From positions 1 to 59,510 of the forward strand of contig JAADJA010000225.1 in NCBI GenBank assembly GCA_013151015.1: a stretch of 59,510 bases of DNA, written 5' to 3'. Within the stretch, counting starts at the first letter, position 1. Each line of letters starts with the position of its first letter. The position numbers and the translations under genes were made by a program. Source of the DNA: Chlorobiota bacterium. Its GTDB lineage: Bacteria > Bacteroidota > Bacteroidia > Bacteroidales > JAADJA01. Below, piece by piece: positions 34,848 through 43,274 of this stretch. The notes beneath the pieces are model-generated. The model was not told the DNA's origin, ran no database searches, and saw nothing but the letters and a program-made list of their open reading frames with translations.

Positions 34848-35789
34848 ATGAAAGAAGAATTATTTGTAAGCGGACGCAATATCCCCAACATAGATCCTTA
34901 TCTGCACATCTGGCACTGGCAAATCCCATTGTATCTGTTCCTGGGCGGCCTTGCTGCCGGAATATTGTTTTTTGCGGGGTATTTTGTTGTGATGCAAAAA
35001 GAAAAGGATATGCAGGCAAGCGTAAAGTGGGCACCTTTGCTCGCCCCGTTTGCCCTGGCCCTCGGACTATTTGCTTTGTTCCTCGACCTGAAACACCAAC
35101 TCTACTTCTGGAGGTTATATACCACGGTAAGGTTTACATCGCCCATGTCGTGGGGTGCCTGGACATTGATGTTCATAACACCCCTTTCAGTGATATGGGT
35201 AGCTTCGTACATGAAAGAGATGTTCCCCAGGTGGGACTGGAAATTTGAAATCCTGAACAAGTTCGAGGCATTTGCCATCAAATACAGGAAAACTATGGCC
35301 TGGGCAATCATGGTCCTTGCCATTATCCTTGGGGTTTATACAGGGATTTTATTATCTGCCTTTAATGCCAGGCCATTGTGGAACACATCCATTTTAGGGC
35401 CTCTATTTTTGGTTTCAGGGCTTTCGACCGGACTGGCCTTCACAATGATGATATCGAAGAGCAAATACGAAAGAAAAGTTTTGGGCCGTATTGATTTAAT
35501 ATTGATTACAGTTGAGCTTTTCCTCATTACACATATGTTCATGGGGTTCCTTGCAGGATCGGCAGCAAAAATCGAAGCGGCAGAACTATTCCTCGGAGGT
35601 GATTTCACGGTTACTTTCTGGGCATTTGTTGTAGTACTTGGGCTCATTTTCCCTGCCATAATGGAAATCCTTGAACTAAGGGGCTATCATGTGCCCATCT
35701 GGATCCCTTCAACTTTTATCCTTATAGGAGGTTTGGTTTTCAGGTTTGTAATGGTAGAAGCCGGTCAGATAACACGATTTTTATATTGA
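34848..35789 (+). CDS. NrfD/PsrC-like integral membrane quinone-interacting subunit
   Basis: Multi-TM; WHWQIPLYLFLGGLAAGILFFAGY typical of NrfD/PsrC. Confidence 0.92.
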   Translation: MKEELFVSGRNIPNIDPYLHIWHWQIPLYLFLGGLAAGILFFAGYFVVMQKEKDMQASVKWAPLLAPFALALGLFALFLDLKHQLYFWRLYTTVRFTSPMSWGAWTLMFITPLSVIWVASYMKEMFPRWDWKFEILNKFEAFAIKYRKTMAWAIMVLAIILGVYTGILLSAFNARPLWNTSILGPLFLVSGLSTGLAFTMMISKSKYERKVLGRIDLILITVELFLITHMFMGFLAGSAAKIEAAELFLGGDFTVTFWAFVVVLGLIFPAIMEILELRGYHVPIWIPSTFILIGGLVFRFVMVEAGQITRFLY

Positions 35790-35863
35790 CAAAAAATTAA
35801 TAAATGAACTATCCATATTTGGTTTAAGCATGCAAAACAATAAAAGGAAACCTTTGTGTCTTT

Positions 35864-35900
35864 AAACCCCCGCCTGCCAAAGTTTACAGCGGGCAGGTTT
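35864..35900. repeat. GC-rich palindromic repeat, copy 2 (cccgcctgccaaagtttacagcgggcagg)
   Basis: Shares cccgcctgcc...gggcagg core with 9318-9351. Confidence 0.5.
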
Positions 35901-35919
35901 GTGATGAAAATTCAAAAAA

Positions 35920-36453
35920 ATGAAAAAGCATAAAATAAAAAATTACCCGCATTACATCAACCCTTATTTTGGAGGTTTGTTATTGGGCATACTTATTATA
36001 ATTACAGTTTACATTACCGGACGTGGACTGGGTGCCAGTGGAGCTGTAAAAAGTGCGGTCGTAACATCGGTTGATGTGGTATCGTCGAGCCATGCCGAAG
36101 AGAGTGCCTTTTATAGCAAATTCATAAGCGACGACCATTCCCCCATGTATAACTGGCTGGTTTTTGAATCCTTTGGGATATTTATCGGGGGGTTATTGTC
36201 AGGTGCCATATTTGGCAGGATAAAAAAATTCAGGGTCGAACACTCACCAAAAATAACAAGTAAGACAAGATTGATCGGAGCGGCGGTCGGGGGCATCCTT
36301 TTTGGGTTTGGAAGCCAATTTGGAAGAGGTTGCACAAGTGGGGCAGCATTGAGCGGAACCGCCACATTTTCATTCGGTGGGATGATTGTTATGTTTGGGA
36401 TATTTGGGACGGGTTATGCCGTCGCCTATTTTTTCAGGAAACTTTGGATTTAA
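35920..36453 (+). CDS. YeeE/YedE (DUF395) half-size sulfur transporter-like protein, first partner
   Basis: GFGSQFGRGCTSGAALSGTATFSFGGMIVMFGIFGTGY. Confidence 0.87.
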   Translation: MKKHKIKNYPHYINPYFGGLLLGILIIITVYITGRGLGASGAVKSAVVTSVDVVSSSHAEESAFYSKFISDDHSPMYNWLVFESFGIFIGGLLSGAIFGRIKKFRVEHSPKITSKTRLIGAAVGGILFGFGSQFGRGCTSGAALSGTATFSFGGMIVMFGIFGTGYAVAYFFRKLWI

Positions 36454-36487
36454 TTTTTGATTATTCACATTTAAAAACATAGATATA

Positions 36488-37090
36488 ATGGGACCTTTAA
36501 TTCCTAATGGCATATTGACCGGAAACTGGGACTTCGTAATAGCCCTGCTTCTCGGTATTGCTTTTGGCTTTGTGCTGGAAGCTTCAGGCTTTTCTTCTTC
36601 AAGAAACCTTGCCGGAGTTTTTTATGGATATAACTTTGTTGTGCTCCGAGTATTCTTTACCGCAGTAATTGTAGCGATGGTAGGCCTTCTCTATTTTGAT
36701 TACTTCGGTTGGCTCGAAATGGACAAAATATTTATTCTGCCAACCTATCTCACACCTATGATAACAGGAAGTGTTATAATGGGGTTTGGGTTTATAATAG
36801 GGGGGTTTTGCCCGGGCACCAGCTATACGGCCATTGCCATTGGCAAACTCGATGCCCTTGTATTTACAGGTGGGCTTTTCCTTGGAATCTTTTTGTTTTC
36901 CGAGGCTTTTCCCCTATTTCAGGATTTTTATTATAGCGGGGACATGGGTTCGCCAACAATAACAGATATGCTTGGCATTTCGGCGCAATGGATTGCGTTT
37001 GCATTTGTGGTTATCGCCCTTGCAGCTTTCTGGATAACCTGGGTCATTGAAAAACGAGTTAGAAAAAACATTACACCCTATAAATTCTAA
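36488..37090 (+). CDS. YeeE/YedE (DUF395) half-size sulfur transporter-like protein, second partner
   Basis: GFGFIIGGFCPGTSYTAIAIGKLDALVFTGGLFLGIFLFSE. Confidence 0.87.
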   Translation: MGPLIPNGILTGNWDFVIALLLGIAFGFVLEASGFSSSRNLAGVFYGYNFVVLRVFFTAVIVAMVGLLYFDYFGWLEMDKIFILPTYLTPMITGSVIMGFGFIIGGFCPGTSYTAIAIGKLDALVFTGGLFLGIFLFSEAFPLFQDFYYSGDMGSPTITDMLGISAQWIAFAFVVIALAAFWITWVIEKRVRKNITPYKF

Positions 37091-37095
37091 GAATC

Positions 37096-37713
37096 ATGAA
37101 CAAAAATTATATTATCCTCACTGCTTTGATGATTGTTCTTGCCGGTGGATTGTTAATAGTTCCTGAACGACAAAAGTACCAGCAAATAGACCCGGATGAA
37201 CTATTATGGGAGATTATCCAGCCCACACGCTACGTAAGTACCGATAAGGTGGCCCAGTTAATCATTGAGGGTGACCCAAGCCTCGAACTGGTCGATGTAA
37301 GGCCTGCTGCAGATTATGAAAAATTTTCACTGCCCAAATCCATCAATATCCCTCTCGATAGTTTGCTGCAAGAATCCTATCAGGACTATCTTGGAATAGA
37401 TGGGATGAAAGTTTTGTTTTTCTCAAATGACGATATCAAGGCCGATCAGGCATGGGTACTTGCCAAAAGACTTGGGTACGACAATATATATGTCATGAAA
37501 GGGGGTCTTAACTGTTGGATAAGAACGGTAATCCAACCAAAAAAACCTTCAACTGACTCTCCTTCAACAGAGTTCGCCTTGTATGATTTCAGGAAAGGCG
37601 CCCAGATGTATTTTACCGGTGCCAAAACAGAAACATCCGGGAAGTCATCAAACAAAAAAGCGGTAAAGATTCAAAGGAAAAAGAAAAAAACAGCTGCTTC
37701 GGGCGGTTGTTAA
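37096..37713 (+). CDS. Membrane-anchored degenerate rhodanese-like protein with C-terminal RKKKKTAASGGC
   Basis: N-terminal TM; rhodanese fold residues (LELVDVRPAADYEKFSLPKSINIPLDSL...YDNIYVMKGGLNCW); active-site loop VLFFSNDDIKADQ lacks Cys. Confidence 0.85.
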   Translation: MNKNYIILTALMIVLAGGLLIVPERQKYQQIDPDELLWEIIQPTRYVSTDKVAQLIIEGDPSLELVDVRPAADYEKFSLPKSINIPLDSLLQESYQDYLGIDGMKVLFFSNDDIKADQAWVLAKRLGYDNIYVMKGGLNCWIRTVIQPKKPSTDSPSTEFALYDFRKGAQMYFTGAKTETSGKSSNKKAVKIQRKKKKTAASGGC

Positions 37714-37800
37714 GGAAACAAGGGTTCAAGGAATTCGAATCATACTTCTGACACGTTTTGCAAGAAAAAACAAAATCCAAAGTTCAAAAAGACAAACATT

Positions 37801-38442
37801 ATGCATGTACATGAATTAAACCCGAAAAAATCAATTATAACCCTTTCCATATTTTTTATCATCATCGTGGTTGGGTTCATAACTTTGAAAACCCCTTGGT
37901 TAACCTATAAACAAGTTCCTGAGCAAACTTTACGGATGATTTCGGAAAAGGGAAATTGCCTTTATCCATATGAGCTGGCCAGCTTTGTGGCCGGAACCGA
38001 TGACAATATCGTGTTAATTGACATCAGGGACAAGTTTACTTACAGCAGAGGCCATATACCGGGGGCGATCAACATTTCGGCCTATGATCTCACGAGGAAA
38101 GAAGAAATCAAACAACTCAAGGAGTTTAAAGATAAAGGTGTTTCTGTTGTCCTCTATGGCGATAATCAATTACAGGCAAATGGCCCCTGGATGCTTTTTA
38201 GGCAAATTGGTTATGATAACGTAAAAGTACTGGCCGGTGGATACGACTATTACAAAATGCACAAAGATAACCTGGCCGATACTGAAAATGACGATTCTTA
38301 TTTTAAGGGAACGGCAGACTTTGATTATGCAAAAGTTGCAGGAAGTACAGTTTCAACTTCAACAACCACGAACACAGATGCTAAAAAACCTGTTACGGTC
38401 CGCCGGAAGAAGAAAAAGGCAGCTGCATCAGGAGGATGCTAA
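37801..38442 (+). CDS. Membrane-anchored degenerate rhodanese-like protein with C-terminal RKKKKAAASGGC
   Basis: N-terminal TM; IVLIDIRDKFTYSRGHIPGAINISAYDL...YDNVKVLAGGYDYY; active-site loop VVLYGDNQLQA lacks Cys. Confidence 0.87.
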   Translation: MHVHELNPKKSIITLSIFFIIIVVGFITLKTPWLTYKQVPEQTLRMISEKGNCLYPYELASFVAGTDDNIVLIDIRDKFTYSRGHIPGAINISAYDLTRKEEIKQLKEFKDKGVSVVLYGDNQLQANGPWMLFRQIGYDNVKVLAGGYDYYKMHKDNLADTENDDSYFKGTADFDYAKVAGSTVSTSTTTNTDAKKPVTVRRKKKKAAASGGC

Positions 38443-38471
38443 TTTATTATTCGATCAAAATGACATATTCG

Positions 38472-38505
38472 AACGGTTAATGAAAAATACATTAACCGTT
38501 TTTTT
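38472..38505 (+). terminator. Rho-independent-type terminator after the sulfur island
   Basis: aacggttaat-N9-attaaccgtt followed by ttttt. Confidence 0.8.
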
Positions 38506-38779
38506 ATTCCCCCAATTGAATATCCCCTATTAAAGTAGGTTTCCTACGATAACGGAGAGAACAAATCGACTAAAAAAACCTCCCCGAAAACATCAACATA
38601 CTGTATTTCTGTACTTTAAATCAATTATCGCACAAGCAACAATCTATTCCCTTTTAAAACCACCCAAATATGGTGTCTGTATAAGGCTGGTTATCCACAA
38701 CTTAAACACTTTGGCACAAACATTGAGTACACGGTATGTCCACAATTATTTAAATCGATAATACCTTAGGTGTCTGATA

Positions 38780-39553
38780 ATGAAAAACGAAAATGGAAAT
38801 ATTAAAATTTTAGATAAGGCTAAAGCCATCCTGATTACGGTTATGGTTTTATTTCTATTTCAATCAATTTCCTTTGCACAGTACGACAGACAAAAATATA
38901 AGTGGTCCAACCTATTAAAACATTGGTCAATAGGAACATCTATTGGTCAAACTTCCTTTTATGGCGATGTAAGTTTATACGACAATGAACTTTCGGACAA
39001 ACTGTCAAAAGAAGGTTCCTGGTCTAATGGATTTAAACTTGCAAGACAGTTGACCCCGGTGATCGGCCTTCAGGGACAATTGCTTTTGGGAAAACTCAAA
39101 GGAAAGAATTCAGTATCCAATTTCGAAGCCAACATCAAGCAGGTATCGGTGAATTTCACATTAAATTTTGTAAACCTGCTTTTACCTGGAAACGATTCAC
39201 GCTTTTTTATTTTGGCAAAAATCGGCTTGGGTGAATATGTTTTCGACTCAAGGTTGATGTTCAATGACCCCAATAAGGCAGATATTACCATTAACCCTAA
39301 AACACCTGAGTTTTTGTTCTTGTTGGGCCCGGCAATCTATTACAAAATCAGCAACTCTTTTGATGTAAATGCTGATTTAGATGTACAGTGGGCCAACAAT
39401 GACAAACTGGACGGAACAACCAACAACAATAAAGATGATGATTATTACACTTTTTTATCGGTTGGGGTAACTTATAAAATAAACAACATAAACCGGTCAG
39501 CAAGGGGATTTCGCCATACTGGGGGAAGATTCTCATTGATAAAACGAAGATAG
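38780..39553 (+). CDS. Outer-membrane beta-barrel-like protein, paralog 1
   Basis: Signal peptide; alternating beta-strand pattern; GTSIGQTSFYGDVSLYDNELSDKLSKE motif shared with next CDS. Confidence 0.7.
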   Translation: MKNENGNIKILDKAKAILITVMVLFLFQSISFAQYDRQKYKWSNLLKHWSIGTSIGQTSFYGDVSLYDNELSDKLSKEGSWSNGFKLARQLTPVIGLQGQLLLGKLKGKNSVSNFEANIKQVSVNFTLNFVNLLLPGNDSRFFILAKIGLGEYVFDSRLMFNDPNKADITINPKTPEFLFLLGPAIYYKISNSFDVNADLDVQWANNDKLDGTTNNNKDDDYYTFLSVGVTYKINNINRSARGFRHTGGRFSLIKRR

Positions 39554-39632
39554 TTTACGGAAAGCACAATGTGCAATCCATTTAAATAAAAGCAAATTAG
39601 TCCTATTCAATACGAACATAAAACTTATAACA

Positions 39633-40397
39633 GTGAAAAAGCAAATCAAGGTATTACTCGCAGTAGTTGTCTTTACGACACTTGTTATTCCTGATACTAC
39701 ATCGGCCCAGGGTTGGGGAGGAAGATGGAAGCCTGGCTTTTGGGACATGTGGTCAATAAACATCAATGCAGGCCAAACATCCTTTTTTGGTGATTTAAGC
39801 CTTTATGACTCTGATATTATGGGAAAGCTCACCAACGAAAGCGGTTTGGCATACGGAGGTATTTTTTCCAAGCATTTTAGCGACAAGTTCAGTATGGGTG
39901 GGCAATTATTGTTTGGCAAGTTAAAAGGGGAGAATTCAAGTGCAACTTTTAATGCCGATGTAATGGAATATAACTTTCATGGTAAGGTAAACCTGGTAAA
40001 CCTAATTTTTCCCGAAAACTTAACAAACCTTGATTTTACCATGTACGCAGGTATCGGGCAATTCCGGTTTAAAAGTATCCAGGTAAACAAAAAGGAGGGA
40101 ACGACTTCCATAGAAGACACCGGCACGCCCGAATTTGTTTACTTTTTTGGAATGGGGCTGGATTATAAGATAACCGACAGGCTTGGGGTGAATATGGACA
40201 TGTCGATCCGCCAGGCCCAAAACGACAAGCTCGATGACCTAAAGAAAAACGATAATAATGATTATTATAGCTACATAAGTGTAGGGGTAACCTATTACAT
40301 CGAAAGCCTGTTTGGCGGAGGTGGCAAGAAAAAAGGCGGAAGCTTTGGAAGAAGCAGCCGTGGAGGTGGAAGGATGCCCATGATGAGAAGGCGGTAA
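39633..40397 (+). CDS. Outer-membrane beta-barrel-like protein, paralog 2, with Gly/Arg-rich basic C-terminal tail (GTG start)
   Basis: INAGQTSFFGDLSLYDSDIMGKLTNESG; tail GGGGKKKGGSFGRSSRGGGRMPMMRRR. Confidence 0.7.
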   Translation: MKKQIKVLLAVVVFTTLVIPDTTSAQGWGGRWKPGFWDMWSININAGQTSFFGDLSLYDSDIMGKLTNESGLAYGGIFSKHFSDKFSMGGQLLFGKLKGENSSATFNADVMEYNFHGKVNLVNLIFPENLTNLDFTMYAGIGQFRFKSIQVNKKEGTTSIEDTGTPEFVYFFGMGLDYKITDRLGVNMDMSIRQAQNDKLDDLKKNDNNDYYSYISVGVTYYIESLFGGGGKKKGGSFGRSSRGGGRMPMMRRR

Positions 40398-40540
40398 AAG
40401 TAAATTAATACAGCTTCATAGGTTAAGCATATCCACGATTTAAGGTTGAACCGGTTTTGTTCTTATTGATAGGATCAGAATACCAAAATGCGGTTCATTA
40501 AAGCAAGTTTCATCGTACAGGCCGTTCCCCAGTTTTACTT

Positions 40541-40582
40541 ACGGAAAATATCGACATAAATATTTTTGTCGATATTTTCCGT
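40541..40582. terminator. Perfect 16-bp AT-rich hairpin between convergent genes (possible bidirectional terminator)
   Basis: acggaaaatatcgaca-N10-tgtcgatattttccgt. Confidence 0.6.
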
Positions 40583-40800
40583 ATTCTGTTTTTGTCCACA
40601 AGTTATCAGTATTGATTTAGCTTTCAAAACAATTCCTGGACAAATCCGCGATTCGGGGTTCCACCAGCAACTCAATAAGTTATTGAAATGTCGTACAACC
40701 ATTTTGGAACAGGATTCTATAAGGGCTCAAGTTCTAAGCCCTACTGAACCGTTGGCATTAGATTAATCATCCGTTTTTGGAATTGTGTATTGGCCTGGGC

Positions 40801-42234
40801 TTAAAAACTATAACGGACACCCGTAAACCAGGTCAACGAATAGGGGTGGTAATTGAACCGGTTGTCCTTGTTGATGGGATTTAAGGAATACTTAAAAGTC
40901 GGTTCAAAGTTTAACGCAAGTTTTTTAGTGAAAGCATATTGGATTCCCAATGAGAAACTACTGTTCACGATCATTGAATTAATATTTGCCGAACTCCCAA
41001 TGTCGTGTTTTTGTTCGTCAGCTATTAGCGTTGAAGAATTATTGACAACATAAGCCGGGCTAAAACCTCCTGCCAAGTTCAAAGTTAATTTCCGATTTCC
41101 GATTTTATATCCAATCAAAAATGGGACTTCAAACAAATCAAATGTTTGCTCCACACGGATATCTTTTGAGATTTTCAGCTCTGTGGTATCCTTGGTATCC
41201 GAAAAACTCTTTATATCGTCAGGGATTTTATCAAAGGCAATATCTATCTCACCGGTTGAAGTGGTGACCTTAAACAACATAAAATTGTTATTTTCCTGCT
41301 TAAAAGCTAGTGCGTCATTGTTCACCTGTCCGATTCTGGAGAAATACACACCTGATTGAAAACTCCATTTGCTACTTATTTGATAACGGACATCAACACC
41401 ACCGGCATAAGAATTCAACTTGCCTTCCCTGTCGTTGAAATTTGATTCGGCGACAACCCCCTGTGTGAAATTTTCGTCACCTGCAAAACTAATCTCCCTG
41501 TATGATTGAATTGGCGCAACACGAGCACCTATGCCCCATTTGCTTTCAATGCCTTTTTTCCCGCCAAATCCATCCGGGATCCCGCTTTTATCAAAGAAGT
41601 CAACCTGGGCAAGTTCAGCGGTTTCAAGTTTGGTTTCTTCAACTTGATTGACTTCAACCGGTTCTGAAATGAAAATTTCATTATTTTGTACGGGCAGTAT
41701 TTCAATCATATCTTCCGATACATCTTTTGAAGTAACAGAGATTGAAGCAATTTCATTGTTTTCAATGTCCTCCTCGGAATTGGACAAGGAGGTGTGTTTC
41801 ATGTTTTTTGGCAACTTGTTGTTGTCCGCAACCAACTTTTCATTTTTGGCAGTAGTTTTTTGCGGAATGACAACTTTTTCATTCATCTGAATTTCATCTT
41901 TATTTCCCTCCTTCAAATTATCCTCAGCCTCGTCAATAACAATTGGCATATCATCATTTATTTCAGGGATATGGAAGTTTTCGACTGCGGGAGTAGCGTT
42001 GTCAGCAACTGAATCGTCAGAAATATTATAAACTGCATAAAAATACCCGGAACCAAATGCAAACAAAACCAATACAGCGGCAGCCATCCATTTCAGAAAA
42101 ACAACAGTCCTTTTTGGCCCCATCCCATCCAGGTTCCGGCCCAAACGGTTCCAGGCACCCGGTGAAGGTTTCTCCCGATAACCTTTCAGGACATTTTCAA
42201 AAAGCTGATCTATATTTTTCTTGTCACTATTCAT
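40801..42234 (-). CDS. Putative anti-sigma-like membrane protein fused to an outer-membrane beta-barrel-like domain
   Basis: N-terminal cytosolic-like segment, TM KWMAAAVLVLFAFGSGYFYAVY, long acidic linker, C-terminal barrel-like region ending SLTWFTGVRYSF; overlaps the upstream sigma gene by 8 nt. Confidence 0.7.
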   Translation of the reverse strand: MNSDKKNIDQLFENVLKGYREKPSPGAWNRLGRNLDGMGPKRTVVFLKWMAAAVLVLFAFGSGYFYAVYNISDDSVADNATPAVENFHIPEINDDMPIVIDEAEDNLKEGNKDEIQMNEKVVIPQKTTAKNEKLVADNNKLPKNMKHTSLSNSEEDIENNEIASISVTSKDVSEDMIEILPVQNNEIFISEPVEVNQVEETKLETAELAQVDFFDKSGIPDGFGGKKGIESKWGIGARVAPIQSYREISFAGDENFTQGVVAESNFNDREGKLNSYAGGVDVRYQISSKWSFQSGVYFSRIGQVNNDALAFKQENNNFMLFKVTTSTGEIDIAFDKIPDDIKSFSDTKDTTELKISKDIRVEQTFDLFEVPFLIGYKIGNRKLTLNLAGGFSPAYVVNNSSTLIADEQKHDIGSSANINSMIVNSSFSLGIQYAFTKKLALNFEPTFKYSLNPINKDNRFNYHPYSLTWFTGVRYSF

Positions 42235-42790
42235 TCTGTACTTTGGAAGATGATATGTAATAATGTTGTTTAACTTTTTTCTGCAAGATATATCTGGCCC
42301 TTGCCAAGTTCGATTTGGATGTCCCTTCGGAGATCCCCAACATATCGGCTATTTCCTTATGGGAATACCCTTCGATTGCATAAAGGTTAAACACCATTTT
42401 ATATTTTGGGGACAACTCCCTTATCAAATGAATTAAATCCTGGGCCGAAATGTCGTTGATTACGTTTGCCGTGTCAATATCTTCATAACACTCAAACTCA
42501 TCGCCCAGGGCATACATTTGCTGCTTTTTCCTAAACTTCTCAAGGGCCGTGTTCACCATGATTCGCCTAACCCAGCCCGCAAAAGAACCCTTTGCGCCAT
42601 ACTGCCGGATATTTTGAAAGACTTTCATGAAACCCTCGTGCAAAGTGTCCTCGGCATCAGTACGATCTTTGGAGTAATACATACATACCCCGAACATATC
42701 CTCCGAAAAAGCTTCGAACAAACGGGCCTGCGCCTTCCTTTTTCCAGCCACGCAACCTTTTAATATGTCACTGAGTTCACTTTTGTCCAC
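42227..42790 (-). CDS. ECF-type RNA polymerase sigma factor
   Basis: Sigma2 region ARLFEAFSEDMFGVCMYYSKDRTDAEDTLHEGFMKVFQNI; Sigma4 YSHKEIADMLGISEGTSKSNLARAR. Confidence 0.95.
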   Translation of the reverse strand: MDKSELSDILKGCVAGKRKAQARLFEAFSEDMFGVCMYYSKDRTDAEDTLHEGFMKVFQNIRQYGAKGSFAGWVRRIMVNTALEKFRKKQQMYALGDEFECYEDIDTANVINDISAQDLIHLIRELSPKYKMVFNLYAIEGYSHKEIADMLGISEGTSKSNLARARYILQKKVKQHYYISSSKVQNE

Positions 42791-43009
42791 TGGTTCTTAC
42801 CTCAAAAAACATTATCAAGAGAAAAACCACTAATGTACAAAAAAATTGTATCACCATATTTAAAAGGTTATTTAGTAGATGGGAATTAAAAAGAAAGGGT
42901 TGCGTTTTCATTTATTTAATAGTTTCAAAAAAAGTTTATGGCCGCGCAACCAAAACGAATTTATCCCCATCTTACCGAAAAGAATTTATAAAGAAACATT
43001 AATTGCCCA

Positions 43010-43159
43010 ATGAAAAATCTGATGACCCTGTTTTTTGAAAAGGCCAAATTCCCGCTTTTAAAATTGAATCCAAATATCACTTTGCTTTTTCTTGTCATTG
43101 TTTTTTTCCTTCTTTTGATTGCTACCGAAAACGTGGTAAAACTCACGTTGCTCCCTTGA
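43010..43159 (+). CDS. Putative 49-aa single-TM small membrane protein
   Basis: Manual translation: MKNLMTLFFEKAKFPLLKLNPNITLLFLVIVFFLLLIATENVVKLTLLP*; absent from the supplied ORF track (below its size cut-off). Confidence 0.4.
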   Translation: MKNLMTLFFEKAKFPLLKLNPNITLLFLVIVFFLLLIATENVVKLTLLP

Positions 43160-43198
43160 TTGCACATAATGATGTGAACCAGATAATAAGTCTTCTTC

Positions 43199-43234
43199 AA
43201 AAAAAGCACTCTTTTAATAGCTGGGGTGCTTTTT
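43199..43234. terminator. Terminator-like hairpin aaaaaagcac...ggtgctttttt
   Basis: Inverted repeat followed by T-run. Confidence 0.6.
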
Positions 43235-43274
43235 TGTTTTCACCCTGTATTTTGTAGTTTTGCGGACTGGTTTT

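Noticed and set aside
34744-34851. 35-aa ORF (MKIHICIRLTNVPGICPVQSSLPNTIINELLNYNR) between the ferredoxin and NrfD genes
   Set aside because: Ends overlapping the NrfD start codon, which could indicate translational coupling, but there is no domain or conservation evidence; probably spacer.
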